Positions 44,667 to 54,078 of a stretch of 64,000 nucleotides of DNA are shown here, piece after piece. Both the position numbers and the translations under genes were made by a program. The notes beneath the pieces were generated by a model. The model had not been told where the DNA came from and did not search any database. It worked only from the letters and a program-made list of their open reading frames with translations. The DNA is from Saprospiraceae bacterium (GTDB lineage: Bacteria > Bacteroidota > Bacteroidia > Chitinophagales > Saprospiraceae): contig JADLHT010000014.1 in the NCBI GenBank assembly GCA_020848695.1, positions 1-64,000 of the forward strand. Reading direction: 5' to 3'. Within the stretch, counting starts at the first letter, position 1. Each line of letters begins with the position of its first letter.

Positions 44667-47600
44667 ATGGAAGTATCTGTAAAGGAAAGCAAAAAATCCC
44701 GAAGTAAAACAAATCTACAAGATACTGTTATCATAGATGGTAACGAAGCTGCAGCATACATAGCCTATAAATGTAGTGAAGTCTGTGCTATCTATCCGAT
44801 AACGCCTTCTTCGGCAATGGGAGAATGGGTAGACGAATGGTCCTCTGAGAATCGAAAGAATATATTTGATAGTATACCCAAGGTCGTTGAAATGCAAAGT
44901 GAAGCAGGAGCAGCCGGGGCCTTACATGGATGTATTCAAGGTGGTTCCTTAGCTACAACATTTACTTGTTCTCAAGGATTGTTATTAATGATTCCCAATA
45001 TGTTTAAAATTGCAGGAGAACTTTCTCCAACAGTTTTTCATATTGCCGCACGTGCCGTAGCTACACATGCATTATCAATTTTTGGTGATCATTCAGATGT
45101 TATGGCGGTGAGATCAACAGGATATGCTATGTTGTTTGGATGTAATGCACAGGAGGCTCATGATATGGCAATGATCTCTCATGCTGCATCTTTGAAAGCA
45201 TCAATTCCATTTCTAAATATTTTTGATGGATTCAGATCATCCCATGAACTATCACGAGTGAGATTAATTTCTGACAATATAATTGAAAAATTAATTGATC
45301 AAGATGCTCTTAAGAAATTTCGAAAAAGAGCATTAACACCTGATAATCCTAAAATTAGAGGTACAGCACAAAATCCTGATGTGTTTTTCCAAAGCAGAGA
45401 AGCTTCTAATCCATTCTATAAAAAATTACCTGATATTGTTAGCGAGCTGATGAATACATTCCAACAATTAACTGGTAGAGCCTATTCTCCATTTGAGTAT
45501 TACGGTTCACCCACAGCTAGAAGAGTAATCGTTATAATGGGTTCCGGAGTTGGACCAGTTCGTGAAATTGTTGATTATTTGAATCTTCAGGGAACTGAAG
45601 TTGGTTGTATTGCAGTTCGTTTATACAGGCCATTTTCAGTTAAACATTTTCTGGAGACTATTCCCGTAACGGTCGAGTCAGTTTCAGTACTTGATCGATG
45701 CAAAGAGCCCGGAAGCATCGGAGAACCTTTATACATGGATGTTGTCAATGCATTTATGGAAGGCTGGAAGCACCCTATTCCCAAAATTACAGGCGGACGA
45801 TACGGATTAGCTTCCAAGGAATTTACTGCAGCTATGGCAAAAGCTGTTTTTGAAGAACTCGAAAAACCTTTTCCTCAAAATCATTTTACAATTGGAATTA
45901 CGGATGATGTAACACACAAGAGTCTGAATTGGAATAATGAGTTCTCATTGGATCAACAGCATGAGTTTCGAGGAATATTTTTTGGTTTAGGTGCTGATGG
46001 TACAGTTAGTGCAAATAAAAATTCTATAAAGATAATTGGAGAGCTGACAGATTTTTTTGTTCAAGCATATTTTGTGTACGATTCTAAAAAATCCGGTTCA
46101 CTTACAGTCTCTCATCTGAGATTTGGTAACCGACCCATTTTATCGACGTATTTAATAGACCAAGCTAATTTTATTGCTTGCCATCATGCTAGATTTCTAG
46201 AAAAATATGATGTATTAAAACCAGCAGTACATGAAGGTATTTTCCTGCTCAATACACCACTGAGCGAAATCGAAATATGGAAAAAATTACCTCTTAGAAT
46301 TCAAGAGGAAATAATCAAGAAGAAATTAAAATTCTACGTTGTAAATGCTTCTGAAATAGCAAAGGAGACAGGAATGGGAACTAAGATAAATACGATATTA
46401 CAAACGTGTTTTTTTTATTTGGCAGGAATAATACCAATTCAGGATGCAATTGTACAAATCAAGGATTCAATTAGGCAAACCTATGCAATTAAAGGGGAAG
46501 CAATATTGAATAAAAATTTTATGGCCGTTGATAAAGCTATACAGAATTTAAAACTAGTTAACTATGATGAGTTTAGATCTGATCAGGATTCAAAGGAAAA
46601 ATTACTGTCAGAAAAGGCACCCGATTTTGTTAAAAATGTGTTGAGTAAAATTATGGTTGGAGAAGGCGACCAACTTCCGGTAAGCGCCTTCCCTGTGGAT
46701 GGAACCTACCCAACGTCGTCTTCTAAATGGGAAAAAAGAGATATTGCAGAAGCCGTACCCGTATGGGATGAAAAGTTATGTTCTCAATGCGGTAAGTGTT
46801 TTATAATTTGTCCACATGCTGCAATACGCAGTAAAGTATATGACAAATCGCTTTTAGAATCTGCCCCATCTTCATTCAAACATACCGCCCCTATTGGAAA
46901 AGAATTTAATAAGGAAACTGAGGCTTATACTTTGCAAGTTTCTGTTGAAGATTGTACCGGATGTAAAATATGTGTTGAATATTGTCCGGTGGAAAGTAAA
47001 TCATTAATCGGATATAAAGCCATTAATATGGCAGATCCTGAACCGATTAAAATTGATGAAAAGATTAATTGGGAATATTTTCTAAACTTACCGGATGTGG
47101 ACAGGGAAAGATTAAATTTGCAATCTGTTAAGGGAACACAATTATTAGAACCACTTTTTGAGTTTTCAGGAGCCTGTGCAGGTTGTGGAGAAACTCCATA
47201 TATTAAATTATTATCTCAACTCTTTGGCGATAGAATGTTGGTTGCCAATGCAACCGGATGTTCTTCAATTTTTGGCGCAAATCTTCCTACTACACCCTGG
47301 ACTGTTAATGCAGATGGTTTAGGTCCGGCATGGGCCAATTCGCTTTTTGAAGATAATGCTGAATTTGGATATGGACTAAAACTGGCATCAGATAATCTGT
47401 TTGAAAAAGCTCATTCCTTATTGGAATCTCTTCAAGAAGAAGTTGGTATAGAATTGTATAAAGAATTGGTAAAGTTGAGCAAGGACACTCAGGGCGAGTC
47501 AAAACAATTAAGAAGTCTTATTCAACAATTAAGAGTTATCTTAACCAGAATAAATAGTAATGAATCTAAAGAACTGAACTTATTAGCTGATTATTTAGTC

Positions 47601-48239
47601 AAAAAGTCAATCTGGATTATAGGCGGAGATGGATGGGCTTATGATATTGGTTTTAGCGGATTAGATCATGTGCTTTCAACGGGTGAAAATTTAAATATTC
47701 TGGTTCTCGACACAGAAGTATATTCCAACACAGGAGGACAGAAATCAAAATCAACTCCTCTAGGTGCGTGTGCAAAATTTGCTATCAAAGGAAAAACCAC
47801 CAGTAAAAAGAATTTAGCACTTCAAGCAATAGCACATAATAAGGCATTCGTGGCTCAGGTTGCGATTGGTGCAAATGATGTACATACTATTAGAACAATC
47901 AGAGAAGCAGAAGCTTTTCCGGGACCTTCTATTATAATTGCATATAGTCACTGCATCTCCCATGGTTATGATATGATGTTTGGAGCGGCGCAACAGGAGA
48001 ACGCAGTAAAATCAGGGTATTGGCCGCTATTTAGATTTCATCCAGACAAACCCAAAGGTGAGCGTTTTATCCTTGATTCAAAGGACCCATCAATTCCGGT
48101 TTTTGAATTTCTAGAAAATGAAAACCGTTTCAGGAATCTGAATTTTTCTGATTCCGGTGATGGAAATGAAATGATTCAGACCATTCAAAGCAATATCGTT
48201 AGAAATTGGGAACAATTACAACTGCTCAAATCACTATAA
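44667..48239 (+). CDS. nifJ: Pyruvate:ferredoxin (flavodoxin) oxidoreductase
   Basis: 1190 residues, the single-chain PFOR form. Domains in order: pyrimidine-binding (AAYIAYKCSEVCAIYPITPS), domain II, gamma-like domain (GIFFGLGADGTVSANKNSIK), a two-cluster ferredoxin domain (CSQCGKCFIICPHAAI and CTGCKICVEYCPVESK), and the TPP domain (SGACAGCGETPYIKLLSQLF, GGDGWAYDIGFSGLDHV). It oxidises pyruvate with CoA to acetyl-CoA and CO2 and yields reduced ferredoxin. As the last gene of the operon, 51 bp after hcrB, it probably feeds electrons to Bcr and Hcr. In Thauera that job is done by a 2-oxoglutarate:ferredoxin oxidoreductase. Confidence 0.92.
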   Translation: MEVSVKESKKSRSKTNLQDTVIIDGNEAAAYIAYKCSEVCAIYPITPSSAMGEWVDEWSSENRKNIFDSIPKVVEMQSEAGAAGALHGCIQGGSLATTFTCSQGLLLMIPNMFKIAGELSPTVFHIAARAVATHALSIFGDHSDVMAVRSTGYAMLFGCNAQEAHDMAMISHAASLKASIPFLNIFDGFRSSHELSRVRLISDNIIEKLIDQDALKKFRKRALTPDNPKIRGTAQNPDVFFQSREASNPFYKKLPDIVSELMNTFQQLTGRAYSPFEYYGSPTARRVIVIMGSGVGPVREIVDYLNLQGTEVGCIAVRLYRPFSVKHFLETIPVTVESVSVLDRCKEPGSIGEPLYMDVVNAFMEGWKHPIPKITGGRYGLASKEFTAAMAKAVFEELEKPFPQNHFTIGITDDVTHKSLNWNNEFSLDQQHEFRGIFFGLGADGTVSANKNSIKIIGELTDFFVQAYFVYDSKKSGSLTVSHLRFGNRPILSTYLIDQANFIACHHARFLEKYDVLKPAVHEGIFLLNTPLSEIEIWKKLPLRIQEEIIKKKLKFYVVNASEIAKETGMGTKINTILQTCFFYLAGIIPIQDAIVQIKDSIRQTYAIKGEAILNKNFMAVDKAIQNLKLVNYDEFRSDQDSKEKLLSEKAPDFVKNVLSKIMVGEGDQLPVSAFPVDGTYPTSSSKWEKRDIAEAVPVWDEKLCSQCGKCFIICPHAAIRSKVYDKSLLESAPSSFKHTAPIGKEFNKETEAYTLQVSVEDCTGCKICVEYCPVESKSLIGYKAINMADPEPIKIDEKINWEYFLNLPDVDRERLNLQSVKGTQLLEPLFEFSGACAGCGETPYIKLLSQLFGDRMLVANATGCSSIFGANLPTTPWTVNADGLGPAWANSLFEDNAEFGYGLKLASDNLFEKAHSLLESLQEEVGIELYKELVKLSKDTQGESKQLRSLIQQLRVILTRINSNESKELNLLADYLVKKSIWIIGGDGWAYDIGFSGLDHVLSTGENLNILVLDTEVYSNTGGQKSKSTPLGACAKFAIKGKTTSKKNLALQAIAHNKAFVAQVAIGANDVHTIRTIREAEAFPGPSIIIAYSHCISHGYDMMFGAAQQENAVKSGYWPLFRFHPDKPKGERFILDSKDPSIPVFEFLENENRFRNLNFSDSGDGNEMIQTIQSNIVRNWEQLQLLKSL

Positions 48240-48293
48240 TCCGGGATAATGAATAAATTAAAGTAATAAATTTGAATCTATTTGATTGTTAAT

Positions 48294-49769
48294 TCAGGGA
48301 TTCTCAGTTTTTATTACCTCTTCAGTTTTCTTTACACGTGGCTTTATGAGTGCTAGTTCTCTATGATTTACAGAGTTTTCTGATTTTCCTTTGATTAGTT
48401 TCTTGCATTGTGCACTATTACAATTACATTTAAAACTTTCTGCTGTGTCATCTAGAAAACTTGAATAATCCAGAGTAAGTTCCTCTAATTTTTTTATAGG
48501 TCTGGACGCTATGACATTCAATCCATCATAATGGGTATTGGGAGAACAACTATGATTTTGTGGAGCCCACTCAGTAGGATTTTCATCCCAGAGACAATAG
48601 ACCTGATCACTGATTGGATAAGCGTATTGAGCAAAGTAACGTTTGTCTTCAGGTTCCCAGTGTTTCTTAACAAATCTCTTCGTCACAAATCTCTGTGATC
48701 TTTCTTCACCATAAAAAATAACCTGCCCTTTCTTAATATCCCTTGTGGCATAAATACCAAATCCACTGATTGAATTACCTTTTACTTCATAAAGTTTTTG
48801 TTTTCGCTGATGTCGGGCAATTCCTTCTTCAATGATTAATTTTAGGAATCCGGCCTGTCCTATTCCATCATAATGAAGTATGTAATCCGCTGAGCCTTCA
48901 TAACCCTTATTGTAAAACACAGAACAAGTAAAATTAATTTCTAGAAAATAGATTTCCCGATTCGCATTGACCCGAAAATCCATTCTTGCATATCCAACAC
49001 CGTTGAATGCTTTAAAGATCCTTTCTGCCGCATCTCTGAGTCCCAGTTCAAGCTCTAAATCATCGCAAGGCTTGTTTGATTCAGGATGAAGTTCGGATGT
49101 TTTTAAACTATACGTTTTATAAGTAAATCCTTCAGGAAATATATATTCAATCGGTGTAAAACTTAAGCACTCCTTTTCTTTTTGTGGATTGGCAACTACC
49201 AATACCGTAAATTCTCTTCCATCAATGCATTCTTCAATTAAAATTTCATCATACTCTTGAATTAATGAGTTGACCTTATTCGACAATTCTTCCACATTTG
49301 TACATCTGGATTGATGATCAATACCCAGACTATCTCCTGCCTTTAGGGGCTTAACAAACATCGGAAAGTTAACTTGTTGAATGGTTTCTGCAATTTGTTT
49401 AGGATCAGTTAGTTTGTAATATGTCGGCGTTTTAATTCCACAGCAATATGAAACATATTTCATTAGATCCTTAGGTGGATCATAAAGCTTACTGTTAGGC
49501 CCGGTGTATGGTAAATTCAAAAGCTCAAGACTATGAATTACGTCTATTGAGGGAACATCCCATTCAAGATAACCCTCACAAAGGTTGACATAGATGTCAT
49601 ATTTTTCTCTTGCAAGTTCCATAAGCTGACGATAGGTACTAAGCTTATTAAGAAAAACATGATGGACCTCTGTATCCGGTAATAGCTCATGAAGATATCT
49701 CGCGGGATCATAATTCTTATAGTCAACAGTTGATGAACTGTAATCAGCTTGTAATACACAGACTTTCAT
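48294..49769 (-). CDS. ATP-grasp ligase fused to a SET domain
   Basis: 491 residues. Residues ~1-320 are a D-alanine-D-alanine-ligase-like ATP-grasp enzyme (NFPMFVKPLKAGDSLGID, ILIEECIDGREFTVLVVANP, GVGYARMDFRVNANREIYFLEINFTC with the metal-binding E-x-N). Residues ~340-470 are a SET domain: ISGFGIYATRDIKKGQVIF, the substrate-Tyr/AdoMet motif QNHSCSPNTHY, LTLDYSSF, and a CNCNSAQCKKLI post-SET Cys cluster that should bind zinc. This implies ligation of an amino or carboxylate substrate coupled to lysine-type N-methylation. It is the last of three minus-strand genes and overlaps the upstream ligase by 4 bp. Substrate unknown. Confidence 0.82.
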   Translation of the reverse strand: MKVCVLQADYSSSTVDYKNYDPARYLHELLPDTEVHHVFLNKLSTYRQLMELAREKYDIYVNLCEGYLEWDVPSIDVIHSLELLNLPYTGPNSKLYDPPKDLMKYVSYCCGIKTPTYYKLTDPKQIAETIQQVNFPMFVKPLKAGDSLGIDHQSRCTNVEELSNKVNSLIQEYDEILIEECIDGREFTVLVVANPQKEKECLSFTPIEYIFPEGFTYKTYSLKTSELHPESNKPCDDLELELGLRDAAERIFKAFNGVGYARMDFRVNANREIYFLEINFTCSVFYNKGYEGSADYILHYDGIGQAGFLKLIIEEGIARHQRKQKLYEVKGNSISGFGIYATRDIKKGQVIFYGEERSQRFVTKRFVKKHWEPEDKRYFAQYAYPISDQVYCLWDENPTEWAPQNHSCSPNTHYDGLNVIASRPIKKLEELTLDYSSFLDDTAESFKCNCNSAQCKKLIKGKSENSVNHRELALIKPRVKKTEEVIKTENP

Positions 49770-50857
49770 AAGGAATTTCGGATTATTGCGTCATTCATAA
49801 TTTCAGAAATCAATTCCGTAAAACTTTTATTGTTAACTCTGAGGATGGCACCAATAGAAGTATAATTTTCATCTTCGCTTAATCCACATTGTGCGTTAGC
49901 TTCAAGTACAAAAAGCTTACCAGTTTGCTCATCCATTCTTATATCAATTCTAGTATATCCTGTTCCTTTTAAGGAAAGGAAGGTTTCAATACTCAATTTT
50001 TTTATAATCTGGTCAAGTTCAGATTCAGGGGGATTATAATTATATAAAAATTGATCATCGCCCAAAGAAGACTCTTCTTCATAAGTCTCCCATAATCGAT
50101 CGAAAGATAGAAATTGTTCGGTTATGGGAAGTGATTTATTGAATACTCTTTCTATAGAAGAATAATATATCATATTGTTTGGTTGACTGTAAGAGCCAAC
50201 CAACAAAGTAGTGAACTCTCTTCCCGGAATATATCGTTCAGCAAATACACCATCTACCATAAGATTCCACCCACGGTAGCCTTCATTTATTTTATTGATT
50301 ACTTGGATACACTCAGCTTCTGTTTCTACTACATTTATTGTACCTAGACCCATACTTCCTCCCGAAACTGCGGGTTTAAGAATAATGGGAGAACCCAATC
50401 TTTCAAAAATTCCTTTAATTGATGAACCATCAGCACGAACCACTTCCCATTCAGGTGTACTGATATTATGTTGATCAAACACCTTCTTCATTGGAATCTT
50501 GGAAGTTGTTATACTATAAAAATACTCTTTGGAACCGGTATAACACAGACCTTGTTTTTCTAACTCTCTTAATACCGATATTCCCGGTGCCTGATTGACC
50601 TCATCTCCATCACAAAGGTTAATTACTATTATTTTTCGGGTTAAGGAATCTTTTTTAATCTCCTGAATAATTGTCTGATAGTTAGTTAACAACACTTCTT
50701 TCCAGGTCCATTCTAGTTCAAGCTCTGAAAAAACCTTGCTATATTCTTTTATACTTTGAGCAAAGTCGTAATAGTAATTGATATTGGCATCTTCAGAAAC
50801 AATGGACGGAGCCAAAACATAACCATAATATCCTTCAAAAAGCTTACCGGGCTTCAC
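49766..50857 (-). CDS. D-Ala-D-Ala-ligase-like ATP-grasp enzyme
   Basis: 363 residues. ATP-grasp features: SPIILKPAVSGGSMGLGTIN (phosphate-binding loop), VFAERYIPGREFTTLLVGS, and GTGYTRIDIRMDEQTGKLFVLEANAQCGLSEDENY (quoted in part; the E-x-N metal ligands are in LEANAQC). The N-terminal domain contains VINLCDGDE, where related ligases have a substrate-binding loop (NxxxG-x-x-xxE). It is not the peptidoglycan Ddl by context: it is flanked by SET-domain genes and not by mur genes. It overlaps the upstream SET gene by 14 bp and the downstream fusion gene by 4 bp, so all three are likely made together. Confidence 0.85.
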   Translation of the reverse strand: MKPGKLFEGYYGYVLAPSIVSEDANINYYYDFAQSIKEYSKVFSELELEWTWKEVLLTNYQTIIQEIKKDSLTRKIIVINLCDGDEVNQAPGISVLRELEKQGLCYTGSKEYFYSITTSKIPMKKVFDQHNISTPEWEVVRADGSSIKGIFERLGSPIILKPAVSGGSMGLGTINVVETEAECIQVINKINEGYRGWNLMVDGVFAERYIPGREFTTLLVGSYSQPNNMIYYSSIERVFNKSLPITEQFLSFDRLWETYEEESSLGDDQFLYNYNPPESELDQIIKKLSIETFLSLKGTGYTRIDIRMDEQTGKLFVLEANAQCGLSEDENYTSIGAILRVNNKSFTELISEIMNDAIIRNSL

Positions 50858-51347
50858 CTAGCTTTCTTTTGATATACTCATTGAGTCTATACTTTTCAAG
50901 TGCTTCGGTTTTCATAGAATGAGCACCTGCAATATATCGTTGACATTCTAAAGCACCACAATTACAAATAAATGGTTGTTCCATGTCCCATTCCGATGAA
51001 GGGTAGAAAAAACTAAGTTCTTCACCTTTATTTATTGGTTTTATTGCGGTTAAGCTAAGATCCTTCGTGTCAAGAAATACATTAGGATCACAACTATGGT
51101 TCATATATTGAAGAAAATCCGGATCAAGACTAAAGTGCTTGTTATCATCCATTTGGACAGTCAAATAAGTCGGTCGTGAAACGATGTTCTTAGACCTGAA
51201 CTGAAACATGAATTCTCCTTTTTTAAAATTTTTATTGGCAAAAAGTCCATGAGCATTGTTCTCATTAGCTTTTTTTAATTCAAAATTTTTTTCACAGAGT
51301 GCAACTTTTTCCCAGTGAAGATCTTTGGATAAAATGATCTGATCCAT
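50844..51347 (-). CDS. Stand-alone SET-domain protein
   Basis: 167 residues, essentially a bare SET domain: NNAHGLFANKNFKKGEFMF, the AdoMet-binding YMNHSCDPNVFLD, LSFFYPSSEWD and the post-SET Cys motif CNCGALECQRYIAG. Such proteins transfer methyl groups from S-adenosylmethionine, usually to lysine side chains. Bacterial SET proteins are often found without chromatin-like targets, and here the neighbours are two ATP-grasp ligases. The substrate may be a peptide or small molecule rather than a large protein; that is inference. First gene of the three-gene operon. No convincing promoter element was seen upstream. Confidence 0.85.
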   Translation of the reverse strand: MDQIILSKDLHWEKVALCEKNFELKKANENNAHGLFANKNFKKGEFMFQFRSKNIVSRPTYLTVQMDDNKHFSLDPDFLQYMNHSCDPNVFLDTKDLSLTAIKPINKGEELSFFYPSSEWDMEQPFICNCGALECQRYIAGAHSMKTEALEKYRLNEYIKRKLGEAR

Positions 51348-51793
51348 GTAATGGTGGCTTTAATCATGTAAAGATGATATTATTTATTTAATCAGAAAAT
51401 ATTATATAGATTTTTTATATGATTTTTTAAACTATTTTATAACTTAAATACAAGCAATAGCTTGTTTAAAAATTAATTGATTGTATATTAATAAGTTATC
51501 CTATTTCCCGGAAGTCATTATTGGAAAGTTTGATCAATCGCTAAGCTTTTAATTGAGTGTGACCTCTGAACAAGCCAACAATATACCAAACGATCCAATC
51601 TAATCACCTTGAATAAGCTTCATAAGATGAGGACAGAAAGAACCTTTGGATCTTTAATTCTAATTTAGTTAGGCTTAAAGCGAAGATTGAATATTCTGTT
51701 ATAGATTTAGTTTAAAGCCCATCTGGGTGTATAACTCCCCCGTTTTTTGTACCAATAGTTCAGTAAGATAAGATAACTCTTATGAATAAGAAA
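51348..51793. other. Intergenic region of ~445 bases, no gene seen
   Basis: AT-rich spacer between the SET operon start and the 3' end of a decayed secreted-protein gene, both on the minus strand. I found no ORF with coding character, tRNA or convincing terminator. It should hold the promoter of the SET/ATP-grasp operon, but no CAAAnnTA (reverse TAnnTTTG) element stands at a useful distance from 51347. Confidence 0.4.
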
Positions 51794-54078
51794 TTAATAC
51801 AAGTGAACGAATTTTATTCTTTCGATAATTTTTTCAGATTTGATGATTTCTAAATAGTAAACACCATTGTTTAGTGTTGAGATATCAATAACTCCTTGCA
51901 GTTTAATTAATTTATCACGCAATACAAGCTGACCGTTAGTGTTATAAATAGTATAGATTTCACCTTGAGTAAATCCTCCACCACCAATTTTGGAAAGGAT
52001 CAGACTTGATTTAGTTTTTGCTAAAAGATAATTTTTGAGAATCTTTGTATAATTATTAATTACTCCTGAAAATAGGTCTCCTTTTGATGTATAAATACCA
52101 TCATAAGCAAGATTCAACACAGTCTTATCTCCTGGATTCAAAATAGCGGATTGTATATACCTGTAATCTTGATCCTCCGGCAAGATACCCGATTCATCTT
52201 CTGTAACTGTTCTGCCTATATCATAACTGATGAATGGGACAGGTGATCCATTTGACCAGGCGTTATATCCAACAATTTTATTATCATCCAGTACATAAAT
52301 TTTTTATGGAAATCCGTCAAAATAATCTGCCAACAAATCAAATCCTCCGGTTGTATTACTAATAAATGTTCCATACTTTTTCATTGGATTGCGACCCGAG
52401 ATAATATATCTGTTATCGGCTAGTTGCTTAATTTCGCTAACAAATTCAAAATCCTTGAATCGTGCATCAACTTCCCAACTCATCCCCTGGTCTCTGCTTA
52501 TTAGAATAGAAGAAAAAGGCAGCATAGAAATTTGATCAGAATATACCAACCAGTGATTAAAATTATCCACAAGAATTTCAAAATCAAGATTTGGTCCATG
52601 TCCGGAAGTTACGAATGCTTTTATTTCTTTCCATGTATATCCACCATCGGATGAATGAAATAGGTAATGCTTAATTGGGAATATTTTTGGAGTAGATTTA
52701 GCTGCTAAAAATAAATCATTCTTATTGTTGTAAAAATGGAGAGGTTCAATGTCCTTGTTATCTAATATAGAAGTATAGATTTTTTTCCAGCTATTTAATT
52801 CACTATCGTGTAGATATATTTCTTTATTGACCCGTGCTATTGCCTCATTTTCTTTGTTTATCCCAACGCTATTAAAGCTTAAATTTTGCCAGTCCTGACC
52901 ATTGTTATTGCTCTCGAGATAAGTATAATTGTCAATATTTTCGCAGGGTCGAAAGCAATAGAGTGAATTCTTTTTATTCTTCTTAAGGTTAACAAAATTA
53001 TCCCGGTTAAGATCAAGAACAAGTTCTCTCCAATATTGATATTTAGGAGTAAAATAATACACCACAGCTTGACCACAATTATCTCCGTGACTGATCATTG
53101 CATTTAAGCTATCCTTAAAATAATAGATTCTGTCATATTCCGTAATATTGCTACTAAATTCTCTTGCTGGCAAATTCTTACTTAATTTATAACACTTGAT
53201 CCAATCATTTTCAACACCCCCATTATTCATATAAACTCCTTTATATGTTATTGTAAAAATCTGATCACTAGGATTGGTAAAAAAAGAATAATATTTTTCG
53301 ATTTCCAAATTTGAATCAATGACACAATTAATAAAGGAATATGGATTATTAGCTTTAGAACAATAAATTAACTGTTTTCCAAGTTTGGTGCTTTTATAAA
53401 AAATATTTCCCCCAACAGTAATAATTATTTCTTTTTGATTGATATCAGCCTTGAATGATGAATATAATGTCGATTCTTTTGTAAATGTATTTAACTTAAA
53501 TATCTTAATTGAGGCCCCCGAATTTCTAGTAACAATATAATTATTAACTATTGAATAAAAAAACTAGCGACAATTGATGAATTATTGAAACTAATTAATA
53601 CGTCCGATGAATTAACTTGCCAATAAGAATTAACATTATAAACTCCTTTCGTCCCAATTACAAAAATATTTCCGTCATGGTCAAACTTTAGATTATTATA
53701 ATTAAAAGAAAAACCAGGTATTCTTCTAAACCCTCCATCTTCGTAGACTAATCTTGTACAACTTCCAGAACACCATCCGCAATAAACTTTATTTTCAATC
53801 TGCTTAAAATATTTATTATTTATACTTGATAAGAATTTCTCTGGAATTTCCAAACTCAATTCAGTCCAATTAGATCCACTATCTTTAGAAAAAAAGATAT
53901 AATGGGAGTTCTTTGCACTTACAAATAAATTGCCTTCATTACTAATGATTAGATCTCCAACTTCAAAAATGGGGTTATTTATAGATTTTATCCAAGAATC
54001 TTGAGCAGAAATTGGATTTAAATATAAAATAAAGAAAAAATAATAAACGACTAGTGATTTCTTAATTTCCTTCTCCAT
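51794..54078 (-). pseudogene. Broken secreted sortilin/BNR-like protein gene with T9SS remnant
   Basis: Three ORFs of the track (53548-54093, 52304-53308, 51794-52183) are pieces of one gene. The 5' piece starts at ATG 54078 with a signal peptide (LVVYYFFFILYLNPISAQ). It runs off frame in a 7-A tract at 53557-53563; one more base would continue into the second piece, which is open from there without its own ATG (the track start is an internal TTG). The second piece carries BNR-type repeats (FFSKDSGSNWTELSL in piece one, HSSDGGYTWKEIKAF here). It stops at an in-frame TAA (52304-52306), after which the same frame is open for 40 codons into the third piece. That ends in YNTNGQLVLRDK and NNGVYYLEI, a sorting-domain end. 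Another frame just before reads FPKLVVEDLLKV, close to the usual FPNP start of such domains, hinting at further indels. Confidence 0.8.

Noticed and set aside
49766-50857. Calling the ATP-grasp gene ddl of peptidoglycan synthesis
   Set aside because: It is embedded between SET-domain genes and no mur/fts genes are near, so the context points elsewhere.
52304-53308. Treating the 334-aa ORF as an independent gene
   Set aside because: Its start is an internal TTG and the same frame is open upstream to the A-tract at 53557; it is the middle of a broken gene.
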